Of a DNA stretch of 64,000 nt, positions 45,578 through 55,425 are shown in pieces. Origin of the DNA: Microbulbifer agarilyticus (lineage in GTDB: Bacteria > Pseudomonadota > Gammaproteobacteria > Pseudomonadales > Cellvibrionaceae); the NCBI RefSeq assembly GCF_001999945.1, contig NZ_CP019650.1:2232001-2296000 (forward strand), written 5' to 3'. Below the pieces are notes generated by a model. That model was given only the letters and a program-made list of their open reading frames with translations, was not told where the DNA came from and ran no database searches. Numbering within the stretch: the first letter of the stretch is position 1; each line of letters starts with the position of its first letter. A program made the position numbers and the translations under genes.

Positions 45578-45623
45578 TTTTATTCTGAACAAATTTTCCC
45601 TAGGGAGTTTCGAGGAAATACCT

Positions 45624-48600
45624 ATGCCCACACACTTCTCCGGAGACCTCAAAAGTGCACGCCAGAAAGCACGGGAATACCTGCACGCCGACGAGAACCA
45701 GTGCGTCAGTGAACTGCTTGCTGCCCCTCGTCCAGGCGAAGCACTGCGTGAGAAGATTCTGGCGACAGCCAGTGAGCTGGTAGTCAAGTCCCGCGAGCAG
45801 CGCAGCAAGCGCGGCACTCTGGATGCCTTCCTACAGCAGTTTGGACTGTCGAATAAGGAAGGAGTTGCACTGATGTGCCTGGCAGAGTCCCTGCTGCGGG
45901 TCCCGGATGCAGACACTGCAGACAAATTGATCGCCGAAAAGGTGCATTCAGGAAACTGGTCGAGCCATCGCGGTCAGTCTGACTCCCTGTTCGTTAACGC
46001 CTCCACCTGGGGCCTGATGCTGACCGGCAACATCGTAGAGCTGGACCCGGACATCACCGAGAAACCTTCCACCTGGATGAAGCGCCTGGTCAGCCGCATG
46101 GGTGAACCGATGGTTCGCACCTCGATGATGCAGGCCATGAAAATCATGGGTGGACAGTACGTTCTGGGCCGCACAATTAAGGAAGCACTGAAGCGCGGCC
46201 CCGCCGAAAACAAGCCTGGCACCCGTTTCTCCTTCGACATGCTCGGTGAAGGTGCCCGCACCATGGCCGACGCCCAACGTTACTTCGATGCCTACATGAT
46301 GGCCATCGAGGCCATCGGCGCCGATAACAGCAAGCGCGACGTGGTCGAAGCAAACGGTATTTCCATCAAGCTTTCTGCCCTGCACCCCCGTTACAGCGAG
46401 CTGCAACGGGAACGGGTGATGACCGAATTGCTACCACAGGTAAAAGCTCTGTGTGTGGCGGCGGCCAAATACGACATGGGCCTCAATATCGACGCGGAAG
46501 AAGCCGAGCGCCTGGATATTTCACTGGATATTTTCGAATCTCTGGCCCGAGATCCGGAACTGAAAGATTGGCAGGGCCTTGGTTTTGTACTCCAGACTTA
46601 CCAGAAACGCGCCCCGCACGTTGCCGACTGGCTAATCGCCCTTGGCCGCGACACTGGCCGCAAGCTGATGGTGCGTCTGGTAAAAGGTGCTTACTGGGAT
46701 ACCGAGATCAAGCACGCCCAGCAAATGGGCCTCACCGATTACCCGGTGTATACCCGCAAGTGCCACACAGATCTGTCCTATCAGGTCTGCGCGAAAAAAC
46801 TGCTCGATGGTCGCGACGCCATTTACCCGCAGTTTGCTACGCATAATGCCTACACCGTCGGCCTGATTCTCGAACTGGCCGGCGACGCAAATAATTACGA
46901 GTTCCAGCGCCTGCACGGCATGGGCCACCTGCTGTACGACCAGATCGAAGTGGTACACGGCAAGTCGGTTCCGGTGCGGGTCTACGCGCCAGTAGGCGCG
47001 CACAAAGACCTGCTTCCCTACCTGGTCCGTCGCCTGCTGGAAAACGGTGCAAACAGTTCCTTCGTCAACCGTTTCATGGACGAGGAAACACCGGTATCCG
47101 AACTGGTGCAGGACACCCTCAAGCAAAGTGAAGCCTGCAACCCGTACCGTCACCCGGAAATCCCGGTGCCGGCAGACATCTATCTCGGCCATGAAGGCCT
47201 GCCGCGAAAAAATTCTCACGGTATCGAGCTAACCGACCCAATTGCTGCCGCCCCCCTGCTGCAGACCGTCGCCAACAGCGACAGCATGATGTGGAGCGGC
47301 GGCCCGATTGTGGATGGCGTATCTGGCAGTGCAGACCTGCCCGTGGTCAATCCGGCGACCGGCGCGCTGGTTGGCTATACCGCCAATGCCTCTGCCGAGC
47401 AGATTCAACAGGCATTCGCATCCGCGGCAGAGTCGCAACGCAGCTGGGACCGTCTGGGCGGTGATGCGCGCGCGAAGATTCTCGACAAAGTCGCGGACTT
47501 GTATGAGCAGCATTCCGACGAGCTGGTGGCAATGATTTGCCGCGAGGCGGGCCGTACACTGAACGATGGTATTAGCGAAGTGCGCGAAGCCGTCGATTTC
47601 TGTCGCTACTACGCCAATGGCGGGCGCAAACACTTCAGCACACCGACTACCCTGCCCGGCCCAACGGGCGAGAGCAACGAGCTGAGCTTGTGCGGTCGCG
47701 GTGTGTTCGTGTGCATCAGCCCGTGGAACTTCCCGCTCGCAATTTTCACCGGCCAGGTTGTTGCAGCCCTGGCTGCAGGTAACGGCGTGCTGGCAAAGCC
47801 TGCGGAACAAACACCACTGATTGCCGCACGCGCGATCCAACTGATGCACGAAGCCGGTGTCCCGAAACAGGTGTTGCACCTGATCACCGGCACCGGTGCC
47901 GCCATCGGCCAACCGCTGCTGGACGACCCGCGCGTAGCTGGCGTAGCGTTCACCGGTTCCACCGAAACCGCAAAACACATCAACCGACAGCTAGCGGAGA
48001 AAGACGGCCCCATCGTACCGCTTATCGCGGAAACCGGCGGCCAGAATGTAATGATCGTGGACTCCACCGCACTGCCAGAGCAGGTCGTGGACGATGTTAT
48101 TCAGTCTGCGTTCCTCAGTGCCGGCCAGCGTTGTTCTGCCCTGCGTATCCTGTGTGTGCAGGACGTCATCGCCGACAACCTTCTCAACATGCTGAAAGGT
48201 GCTTGTGAAGAGTTGACTCTGGGGGACCCGGCCAAACTGGAAACCGACATCGGCCCGGTAATTGACGAGAAGGCACTTGGCCTCTTGGAAGCGCACCGCG
48301 AGCGCATGGCGGTTGAGGCCAATCCGCTGTTTGCATTTGACACCGCCAAGCAGCCCAAAGACGGAACCTTCTTTGGCCCACAGGTGGTGGAAATCAAAGA
48401 CTTCGATCTGCTGAAGCGCGAAGTGTTCGGTCCTTTCCTGCACGTGGTGCGCTTCAAGGCTGAGGAACTGGAAGACGTCATCCACCGCATTAATGCAACG
48501 GGTTACGGGCTCACCTTTGGCCTGCACTCGCGTATCGAGGGCCGTGCCGGCGCCATCTTCAAGCGTGTGGATGCCGGTAACTGCTACGTAAACCGCGACA

Positions 48601-48770
48601 TGGTTGGTGCTGTTGTTGGTGTAAACCCGTTTGGTGGTATGGGCCTGTCCGGCACTGGTCCAAAGGCTGGCGGTCCGCATTACCTGTTCCGCTTTGGCAA
48701 CGAAAAAACCAAAACGGTAAACACCGTTGCCACCGGCGGCAACACCCAGCTATTTACCCTCGGACAGTGA
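45624..48770 (+). CDS. putA: Bifunctional proline dehydrogenase / glutamate-semialdehyde dehydrogenase
   Basis: Oxidises L-proline to glutamate in two linked steps: FAD proline dehydrogenase (residues about 180-480; FDMLGEGARTMADAQRYFDAY and VRLVKGAYWDTEIKHAQ), then NAD-dependent P5C dehydrogenase (about 540-1030). The aldehyde-dehydrogenase Cys is in SAGQRCSALRILCVQD; VAFTGSTETAKHI is the NAD fold. At 1048 residues it lacks the N-terminal ribbon-helix-helix DNA-binding domain of E. coli PutA (1320), so it cannot self-regulate; the divergent Lrp gene can fill that role. Good ribosome site (CGAGGAAA). Confidence 0.97.
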   Translation: MPTHFSGDLKSARQKAREYLHADENQCVSELLAAPRPGEALREKILATASELVVKSREQRSKRGTLDAFLQQFGLSNKEGVALMCLAESLLRVPDADTADKLIAEKVHSGNWSSHRGQSDSLFVNASTWGLMLTGNIVELDPDITEKPSTWMKRLVSRMGEPMVRTSMMQAMKIMGGQYVLGRTIKEALKRGPAENKPGTRFSFDMLGEGARTMADAQRYFDAYMMAIEAIGADNSKRDVVEANGISIKLSALHPRYSELQRERVMTELLPQVKALCVAAAKYDMGLNIDAEEAERLDISLDIFESLARDPELKDWQGLGFVLQTYQKRAPHVADWLIALGRDTGRKLMVRLVKGAYWDTEIKHAQQMGLTDYPVYTRKCHTDLSYQVCAKKLLDGRDAIYPQFATHNAYTVGLILELAGDANNYEFQRLHGMGHLLYDQIEVVHGKSVPVRVYAPVGAHKDLLPYLVRRLLENGANSSFVNRFMDEETPVSELVQDTLKQSEACNPYRHPEIPVPADIYLGHEGLPRKNSHGIELTDPIAAAPLLQTVANSDSMMWSGGPIVDGVSGSADLPVVNPATGALVGYTANASAEQIQQAFASAAESQRSWDRLGGDARAKILDKVADLYEQHSDELVAMICREAGRTLNDGISEVREAVDFCRYYANGGRKHFSTPTTLPGPTGESNELSLCGRGVFVCISPWNFPLAIFTGQVVAALAAGNGVLAKPAEQTPLIAARAIQLMHEAGVPKQVLHLITGTGAAIGQPLLDDPRVAGVAFTGSTETAKHINRQLAEKDGPIVPLIAETGGQNVMIVDSTALPEQVVDDVIQSAFLSAGQRCSALRILCVQDVIADNLLNMLKGACEELTLGDPAKLETDIGPVIDEKALGLLEAHRERMAVEANPLFAFDTAKQPKDGTFFGPQVVEIKDFDLLKREVFGPFLHVVRFKAEELEDVIHRINATGYGLTFGLHSRIEGRAGAIFKRVDAGNCYVNRDMVGAVVGVNPFGGMGLSGTGPKAGGPHYLFRFGNEKTKTVNTVATGGNTQLFTLGQ

Positions 48771-48809
48771 TCGCTGAACCGAGCGTGCATTAACTGGCAC
48801 GCAAAATAG

Positions 48810-48842
48810 AAAGGGCGCATTCGTACGAATGCGCCCTTTTTT
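48810..48842. terminator. Terminator after putA
   Basis: A perfect 14-bp stem (arms AAAGGGCGCATTCG and CGAATGCGCCCTTT) with a 2-base loop and a T-run. It also faces the end of the curlin-repeat gene and could serve both convergent units. Confidence 0.92.
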
Positions 48843-48860
48843 GTGAATCAAATCAGAAAA

Positions 48861-49745
48861 TTACTGGATGATCACACCGACGTTTGCGGTACCCGCCTGG
48901 AACACCACTGCGGTATCGCCAAAGCCAAACGTCTGAATAGTGCTGTGCACGTTGTACTCGCCCACCTGCGTGGTCATAGCGTTCAGACTGTAACCGGCCT
49001 GAATTGTTGAGGCATAGTTACCAACACCGACTTGCAAGGTAACCTGACTCAGGTCCTCACCAATCTGATCAACGAATGCATGATTGTATTCACCGTCCTG
49101 GATGATCAGAGAATCACTGTAGAAAGCGCTCTGAAGAACGGTCGCACTGTTTCCAGTACCATACTGGAAGGTGTACGCATCGGAACCATGGCTGCCAACT
49201 TGCATGGTATACGCACTGTTACCCAGACCATATTGTTCAATGTTGATATTGGAGTAGGAAGTTCCCCACTGCTCCGCCATGCCATTATTTGCTACACCGT
49301 GCTGGATTACAGCGGCCTCACTCGCCTCACTCCACATTTGACTGGTATTCGCGTAGTTGAGCGCGCCGTATTGGCGAACCTTTACGTATACATCGTGACT
49401 AAAGCCCTGGTAGGTAGACGCTGTGTTCAGAGCGCCCACTTGGCGAACGTTGGTGAGGTTGTCGTAGCCATCTTCCTGCAAAGACGTGGCCGAGTTCAGC
49501 TCGCCCTCCTGGTACTGATAGATTGAGCTACCAGTTTCAGTACCATCTTGAGTAGCGTCGGCAGAGTTCGCAAAGCCGAACTGCTTTTGCAGGATGAAAT
49601 TGTTTGCCGAATCGGGGCTGTGCTGGTCAGCACTGGCATTGTTCAAAACACCGTCCTGCAGCTGGGTAGCCACATTGTTGTCAGCCATGGCCACTGAGCT
49701 CACCGCAAACATCACTGCTGCGGCAATCGGGGTATACGCCTTCAT
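48861..49745 (-). CDS. Curlin-repeat amyloid protein (CsgA/CsgB-like), 12 repeats
   Basis: A 294-residue secreted protein. Signal MKAYTPIAAAVMFAVSSVAMA; AAGGAGAT lies just before the ATG, so the 16-residue upstream extension of the open frame is dropped. The mature part is a run of about 12 units of the form Q-x-G-x-x-N-x-A-x-x-x-Q, spaced about 22 residues (for example QYGLGNSAYTMQ, QVGVGNYASTIQ). This is the Gln/Asn-ladder pattern of curli subunits, which stack as a beta-solenoid amyloid outside the cell; CsgA has five units. No csgDEFG gene is nearby, so export partners must lie elsewhere. It may be a nucleator or a distinct fibre subunit. Confidence 0.88.
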   Translation of the reverse strand: MKAYTPIAAAVMFAVSSVAMADNNVATQLQDGVLNNASADQHSPDSANNFILQKQFGFANSADATQDGTETGSSIYQYQEGELNSATSLQEDGYDNLTNVRQVGALNTASTYQGFSHDVYVKVRQYGALNYANTSQMWSEASEAAVIQHGVANNGMAEQWGTSYSNINIEQYGLGNSAYTMQVGSHGSDAYTFQYGTGNSATVLQSAFYSDSLIIQDGEYNHAFVDQIGEDLSQVTLQVGVGNYASTIQAGYSLNAMTTQVGEYNVHSTIQTFGFGDTAVVFQAGTANVGVIIQ

Positions 49746-50960
49746 GAATATCTCCTTGAACAAATACAAGCCGGAAGTCCATTTCTCGGACAAAGCAAAC
49801 CGACTAATTCAGGTGTGATTCGACACCCGGTTTTGGTGATTCACAGATTACCCGCCGAGCCCGCGGCATATGGAGGAGCTACCCGGTGGAACTTAACGCC
49901 GGCGTGTATTACCCATATAGGGTCACGCGCCATAAGTGCCAGATGTCTCATACCCAAGCGCCGTAAACTCACTTGTTCGGTGAAACTGCTTGATTAGACA
50001 AGGCCCGTGCTAATTAAAACCAACCGGTGTGTGACAGCAAAAACAACATCACAGGATGAATTAGTCGTCTTACCTTGAAAGACTGATCTTATTTCGTACA
50101 ACCTGATCGAATTACGAACAATCGACTTTGATTTTTGATCGAAGCAATGAGCCTCGCCATAGGAGAGAAGTTTTAATTCACTAGGAAAAAAGTGGTAAAT
50201 CGCCAGTTATGGCGGAGCACTTAACGGTACAAAATGCGATGCGTGCCAACAGGCTGCATGGTTAATACGCAAACCGGTCCAGGCCCTACCCCGATTCAAG
50301 CCTCCTCCCCAGATAGTCACGCCGAAATACAATCAACGCGGTTGCGACCACATCTGTATTTTTTTCAAAAAAATATTGGAAAAGGTGTAGGCACTTCTAA
50401 GTTACACACGGACTTGTGCATTGGAGAGTTTCTGATAAAGGTTTTGCACTGGGTATTTAAGGCTCGTGCTTTGGCTATATAGAGCCTACTGCGATGCAGC
50501 AGAGATTTCTCAAGTAAAAATTCGACAAAATGATTGCCGCTACAAACGCCGTAAGAATTTCTCAATTTATTCCAGTCCCACATTAGGAATAGCTCTTATT
50601 TACGCAAGTGAAGTGCTGGAAAAGTTTCTTTATAACGAAATTGTTACAGACTGTTTTCCTTCAACTTTTTACTGAATAAATGAATTTTCCCAGCTTTTGG
50701 CAACGCAGCTCTCTCTGAGCGTTCATGAGATCAATTTCCTAGATACCCCGGAAGCTACCAGGTACTTCCTTCTCATATCCAACCTTTTCTACGCCCTTGG
50801 ACATTTGTCATCTGCGATACAAAAACCTATTTTTTTAATATTGCCGAAAAAATGATCAGCTTCGGGATGAGTGCTGTCGTTTGTTCAGGACGATTTATGC
50901 GAAGGGGATCGCTCGGCAATTTACGAATCGATCAGCGTAACTAGCGAGAGGGATCTAGCC
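49746..50960. other. AT-rich 1.2-kb intergenic region
   Basis: A gene-free stretch between the curlin-repeat gene and the di-haem gene, which are divergent. It is clearly richer in A and T than its flanks, with many T- and A-runs (for example 50355-50390, 50820-50860). An inverted repeat TTCGTA-N14-TACGAA lies at 50093-50118. Short open frames up to 82 codons on either strand have no recognisable protein features. It probably holds long regulatory leaders for both flanking genes. Confidence 0.65.
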
Positions 50961-53918
50961 ATGGCTTGCCGAAAAGGCGATTACCGTCCACCACAGGATG
51001 GACGGTCAACCGCACCACCCGACTCAAACGGATCACCGTTTCCCGGAACGAGAAAATCATTAGCCCGCGCATTTTTGCAAAGAGGCGGTGCCTGGGGCTT
51101 ATCCCTTTCGCTGATTGCCGGCCCTGCTTTAGCTGACGTTCCCCCGCTCAGCAAAGTCGCTGTGCCCGACGTAAACGTTCTTGGCCTACTGGACGGCCAG
51201 GGCGATGGTTTCAATCCTGCCGAGTGGGAGCAGATCACTAATCCCAACAAACGCACCGATCTCCAACGACTTGGCAAGCTGTTTTTCTACGATATGCAAG
51301 TAGGCAGCGACGGCGTACAGGCCTGTGCGAGCTGCCACTTCAACTCCGGAGCCGATATCCGCACCGTCAACAGCATGAGCCCTGGTTTGAAACGCGGAGA
51401 TACTTCCCACCAGTTGCTGGGGGTTAACAAAAAACTGGATGTCATGGACTACGGCGGCCTGAGCTCTCCACGTGGTTTGCCAATTAGTGAAAGCGCATTG
51501 ATCGGCGCAGGCGCCACACCAGACCAGGCAGACGGGACACCGGGTGCGCTTGCCGATAGCGCGTTGCTTGATGCCATCGCCGGTGACGACGTGAACGACG
51601 TTGTATCATCTCAGGGCGTCCGTGCAACGACCTTCACCGGACTGATCCCTGGTTCTATCCAGGACGCGGGTATTCTCGAAGACCTTGATGATGGCTTCGA
51701 CGATAGCGACGACCTGTTTGATGGTTTCCCGAACAAGGATCCTGGCTTTCCAAATACCGTACGTCGGGTTGAACCGCGCAACACGCCAACCACCTACAAC
51801 GCCATTTTTAACCAGAGCAGCTTCTGGGATGGCCGTGCGGATATGTTCTTTAACGGCGTAAACACGCTGGGCTTCCGCGACCCTGATGCCACGTTACGGG
51901 TGTATTCCGGCGGTAACTATGCGCAAGAGCACTCCGTACTGATTCCATTCTCCTCACTGGCCTCGCAAGCGGTCGGCCCGACCGGCAGTGATTTTGAAAT
52001 GGAATTTATTCATCGCGGCGGTGGTGGTGGCGATGGCTACAACCTGGGCCGCAAAATGGTGAACTTGACCCCGCTTTACGGCCAATGGGTCAACTGTAAT
52101 GACTCGCTGTTGGGCTCCCTGGCCGGCTGTGACCCAGCTGAAGAACAGGTACGCGGCATCAACGGCTATCTTTACTCCGACTTTATCAAGGATATTTTCC
52201 TCGAAAAATTCTGGGGCGATGGTTCCGGCAATGATGTCTGCCTGACAAAAGCTTCGAACTTCACCCAGAAAGTCGACATGAGCAATTGCGACTACAGCTC
52301 GGAGAATAGAACCCTGATGGAGGTTAACTTCAACCTCTTCTGGGGACTCGCTGTGCAGGCCTATGAGGCGACGCTCACTACCGGCAATACCATTGTCGAC
52401 CTGATGGCGGGTGGAATGATCGACTCAAACCCTGACGGCAACAATGGTCCGGAAACCATCATCGAGCACATCAGCTCCGACGGCCGCACCATGGTTCGCC
52501 TGGACATAGGTAAGAGCCGCCCACCGGCTGGCACGCCGTCGCGTAGCTTCCAAATGATTAATGGCCGCTTCATGATCGTCATGGACTGGACCGGTCTGCA
52601 GCCTGATGGCGACGGCGTTTCCTTTGAAGACTGCTCGATTATGCTGCCACCGTCTTCAACGGAAGTGGAAGCCACCGCTGCATATGATTCATGTGCACTG
52701 AAGTTCGCCGAGTTTATTCATCCGAAAGCCGAGACCGGCTCTGAAGCCCCCAACGCGCCTAACCAGCCAGAAAGTGGCACACTGCTAGCCGGTGAGCCTA
52801 TTGGTGGCTGTGCCCCACCCTACGATTCTCGTGTGTGCGAAGCTGCGGCTGCCACCATTGCGAATATCGACGAGGGTATGGGACGCTTCCAGGCTGGTGC
52901 GACCGACTGTGCCGAGTGCCATGCATCCGCTGAATTTACCGGTGCAACCATCAGTGGTACTACCGGCTTCGGTGTCGAGCCGCTGCCTCCCGGTGAAGAA
53001 CCGCCCGCAATCCTGGAGCGCATGAACACCTTTGAAAATCAGGGTGTATATGACGCAGGCTTCTACAACATCGCGATTCGCCCCACCGGTGAAGACCTGA
53101 GTGTTGGCGACAACATCACCACCACCAATGGCGGTGTGATTCCTCTGTCAAAGGCTAAGCTGGCACAGCTGATGGGCATGCTGCCAGGCGACTTACCGGC
53201 ACCGTACGACAGCCCGGAAACCAAAGCCGTACTGCAAAAAATTGCAGACAGCCTGCAAGCCGGTGTTGGTGTTGGCGGTGTGCAGATTCCAACTGCGCCA
53301 GGTAACCTGACCGCCAAGCCGTTCGCCATGAATCTGGCTTGTGACCCAGATATGGGCGCGGTGGTGTGCGACCCGACAGTACCCAGCGACGACCTGGTAT
53401 TGCGCAATGGCTTCTTCAAGACGCCTACCATTCGCATGACCAAGTTCACTGGTCCATTTATGCACAATGGATCGAAAATGAACCTGCGTCAGGTGTTGGA
53501 GTTCTACAAAACTGTTGTGGACTTCGACCTCAGCGATGACAAGCGCTTCGGTGTTGCCAACCTCAACCTGCACAATCTGGACGCCGGATTGCGTATTGTG
53601 GATGTAGGCGCAGACCGTGAAGCAGCGATGGTGGAAATGATGGAAACAGGCTTGACCGACTGGGGCGCTGCCTACCAGGAAGGCAAGTTCGACCATCCGC
53701 AAATTTGTGTACCCAATGGCCACGATGGTAAAGGTCGTACCAAACTTGCGAACATTGCCGCTGTCGGTACCGACGGCAATACAACCCGGATTATTACCTT
53801 CCAGGAAATGCTGGAAGAGGTTACCGGATTTGCCAACGACCTGACTGAGCCGTGCGATATGGATATTGCCAACCCCAATGGCAAGTCCAAGATTGAAGTG
53901 CCCTACGCAGCACCTTAA
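50961..53918 (+). CDS. Large di-haem cytochrome c peroxidase-like secreted protein
   Basis: A 985-residue exported protein. A long N-region leads to a hydrophobic signal (WGLSLSLIAGPALA). Two c-type haem motifs are present: CASCH (Cys122-His126) and CAECH (Cys650-His654). The text around the first (LGKLFFYDMQVG) and the late block GPFMHNGSKMNLRQVLEFY match the MauG/CcpA di-haem peroxidase family. It is over twice the usual length (about 350-450); the haem sites are 528 residues apart, with a long insertion between. GAGGGA seven bases before the ATG supports this start; a GTG 90 bases upstream is also open. Substrate unknown; periplasmic or secreted. Confidence 0.82.
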   Translation: MACRKGDYRPPQDGRSTAPPDSNGSPFPGTRKSLARAFLQRGGAWGLSLSLIAGPALADVPPLSKVAVPDVNVLGLLDGQGDGFNPAEWEQITNPNKRTDLQRLGKLFFYDMQVGSDGVQACASCHFNSGADIRTVNSMSPGLKRGDTSHQLLGVNKKLDVMDYGGLSSPRGLPISESALIGAGATPDQADGTPGALADSALLDAIAGDDVNDVVSSQGVRATTFTGLIPGSIQDAGILEDLDDGFDDSDDLFDGFPNKDPGFPNTVRRVEPRNTPTTYNAIFNQSSFWDGRADMFFNGVNTLGFRDPDATLRVYSGGNYAQEHSVLIPFSSLASQAVGPTGSDFEMEFIHRGGGGGDGYNLGRKMVNLTPLYGQWVNCNDSLLGSLAGCDPAEEQVRGINGYLYSDFIKDIFLEKFWGDGSGNDVCLTKASNFTQKVDMSNCDYSSENRTLMEVNFNLFWGLAVQAYEATLTTGNTIVDLMAGGMIDSNPDGNNGPETIIEHISSDGRTMVRLDIGKSRPPAGTPSRSFQMINGRFMIVMDWTGLQPDGDGVSFEDCSIMLPPSSTEVEATAAYDSCALKFAEFIHPKAETGSEAPNAPNQPESGTLLAGEPIGGCAPPYDSRVCEAAAATIANIDEGMGRFQAGATDCAECHASAEFTGATISGTTGFGVEPLPPGEEPPAILERMNTFENQGVYDAGFYNIAIRPTGEDLSVGDNITTTNGGVIPLSKAKLAQLMGMLPGDLPAPYDSPETKAVLQKIADSLQAGVGVGGVQIPTAPGNLTAKPFAMNLACDPDMGAVVCDPTVPSDDLVLRNGFFKTPTIRMTKFTGPFMHNGSKMNLRQVLEFYKTVVDFDLSDDKRFGVANLNLHNLDAGLRIVDVGADREAAMVEMMETGLTDWGAAYQEGKFDHPQICVPNGHDGKGRTKLANIAAVGTDGNTTRIITFQEMLEEVTGFANDLTEPCDMDIANPNGKSKIEVPYAAP

Positions 53919-53943
53919 TCCTTAGTCGCTCACACACTTGATG

Positions 53944-53973
53944 AAGCCCGCACGGAAACGTGCGGGCTTTTTT
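53944..53973 (+). terminator. Rho-independent terminator after the di-haem gene
   Basis: An 11-bp perfect stem (AAGCCCGCACG / CGTGCGGGCTT) with a GAAA tetraloop and a T-run of six. Confidence 0.93.
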
Positions 53974-54015
53974 GTCTATATAAAACCAAATATGTAAAAC
54001 CAAATATGCAAAACC

Positions 54016-54043
54016 AAAAAAGCCGGAGGATAAATCCCCCGGC
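54016..54043 (-). terminator. Terminator after the glycine-zipper lipoprotein gene
   Basis: On the minus strand, GCCGG pairs with CCGGC and GGA with TCC (one mismatch between) around a 4-base loop, followed by six T residues (A-run 54016-54021 on the plus strand). Confidence 0.75.
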
Positions 54044-54089
54044 GCAAGCCAAGTCCTGTGAGTGCCGAATAGGAGTTGGTTTTAGAAAC

Positions 54090-54485
54090 TCAGTTCAATA
54101 CCCGGTAGCCGCGACCGCGTAGGCAGTTTCGGGCAATGTAGCCCTCTTCCGCGTGGGCACTGCCGACACCGCTGACGCCGCCGACGATGGCACCGGCCCC
54201 TGCCGCTGCGGCAGCAGCACTACTGCTGTCGCCGATGATCGCACCCAGTGCACCACCGAGTAATGCACCGCCTGCAGCGCGCGAGAAGCCGCGTCGACCC
54301 GCATCGTTGCGTGCGGCCATCGAAAGCGTCTTGCAATCTGCCAGGTCGAGCTGGTACTGGCGCATATTCACGCCCTGGGTGTCGATGACGATATTACCGG
54401 CACCGTATACCTGTTCCTGCTGGGTGGCACACCCCAGGACAGTTGTCGCCGTAAGCATCACACCGAACACTAGTTGAATCTTCAT
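54090..54485 (-). CDS. Glycine-zipper lipoprotein
   Basis: A 131-residue protein. The signal ends with a lipobox-like LGC (Cys19). After a polar part, residues about 70-110 form a glycine/alanine zipper (AAGGALLGGALGAIIG and AAAAGAGAIVGGVSGVG), a membrane-inserting hairpin common in outer-membrane lipoproteins of the RcsF/Pcp/SlyB kind. Cys near the end (NCLRGRGY) may pair with that in DLADCK. Function is unknown; an envelope-stability role is inference. It has its own terminator. Confidence 0.8.
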   Translation of the reverse strand: MKIQLVFGVMLTATTVLGCATQQEQVYGAGNIVIDTQGVNMRQYQLDLADCKTLSMAARNDAGRRGFSRAAGGALLGGALGAIIGDSSSAAAAAAGAGAIVGGVSGVGSAHAEEGYIARNCLRGRGYRVLN

Positions 54486-54648
54486 TGGCGCACCTCACCA
54501 CATGTTGTCGCCTTTGTCCTCTTAGGTTTAGACGATGGTGGGAATACGCGTCAGGATGGTTCGCTATATCTGGTATTACTCTTATAGCCAAAGTGAGAGA
54601 CTTACATGGGAATAAAGGCCTATTACTCGCCTTAAGTAACGCGAAAAC

Positions 54649-55386
54649 TTACGGGTAGAAATAGCGGATATCGAGGTTCTGGGATTTTCCGGAGTCGTTC
54701 AACAGGTTCACAGTACCGCTAAAACGCAGCAGGCGTGGAGGCTCTGCTACCTGCCCACTGGCGGTGGGCGCCCCATACTCCAGGTAGATTTTACCGCCGG
54801 CGAGCCAACGCAGGAAGCCACTGGACAACTCCACATCGATACAAAGATCTGGCCCGCTAGAAACGCATGGAGCCCGGCGCGCGCGCAATGTGATTACACG
54901 GCCATGCAAGGGGGATGCAAAACCAAAATCGAATGTTTGGCCCTGGGCAAGCGCCGAATAATTGCTGCGTACAAAAGCATCGAACCCGGCGTCAACCACA
55001 TCCACCTTGACCGCCGGAACACGTTTCTCCTCTAGTGTCGCATCCTGCTTGGGCCGATACCGCAGCAACCACTGGTTCTGCTGCTGCACTGCCTCGCGAA
55101 GTTCACCGAAACGAAAGTCCTCCTGGACCACATTGGGGCGTGATGACACAGGTAAGCTCCCCTGCCCGCCCGGCGACTCTACGCGCTTCTCAGCGATTTT
55201 TCGGCCACTCGGAGAGAAGTAAAGAACTCGCCAGTTTTCCTCCCCGGGCAGAAAGTACTCGCAATACTGAACTTGCTCGCTCCCGGGCAGCGTTGCACGG
55301 CCAACAACTTTGGCTTCAGCCAGCACTGCTTGCGGAGCACTGCAGCCGGTAACAGAGAGAGATAACACGAATATGGAAGCAATCAT
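54649..55386 (-). CDS. Lipoprotein at the end of the ECF-sigma lipid operon
   Basis: A 245-residue lipoprotein not recognised by family. The lipobox is VTGC (Cys15). The mature part has mixed beta-strands, two close cysteines (CVSSGPDLC) and a terminal YFYP. AAGGA nine bases before the ATG is a fair ribosome site. It follows the DUF2878 gene by 39 bases on the same strand. In many related clusters this position is held by a DUF3833 lipoprotein, but this sequence does not look like DUF3833 to me. It may therefore be a replacement partner. Confidence 0.72.
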   Translation of the reverse strand: MIASIFVLSLSVTGCSAPQAVLAEAKVVGRATLPGSEQVQYCEYFLPGEENWRVLYFSPSGRKIAEKRVESPGGQGSLPVSSRPNVVQEDFRFGELREAVQQQNQWLLRYRPKQDATLEEKRVPAVKVDVVDAGFDAFVRSNYSALAQGQTFDFGFASPLHGRVITLRARRAPCVSSGPDLCIDVELSSGFLRWLAGGKIYLEYGAPTASGQVAEPPRLLRFSGTVNLLNDSGKSQNLDIRYFYP

Positions 55387-55425
55387 GAAGCTTATCCTTC
55401 AACTCCATATGGAAAAGTTCAGGTA

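Noticed and set aside
47229..48680. Two long minus-strand frames inside putA
   Set aside because: Both are antisense shadows of the aldehyde dehydrogenase domain.
50234..50675. Short frames (69-82 codons) in the AT-rich gap
   Set aside because: Low-complexity composition without ribosome sites or domains; consistent with chance in AT-rich DNA.
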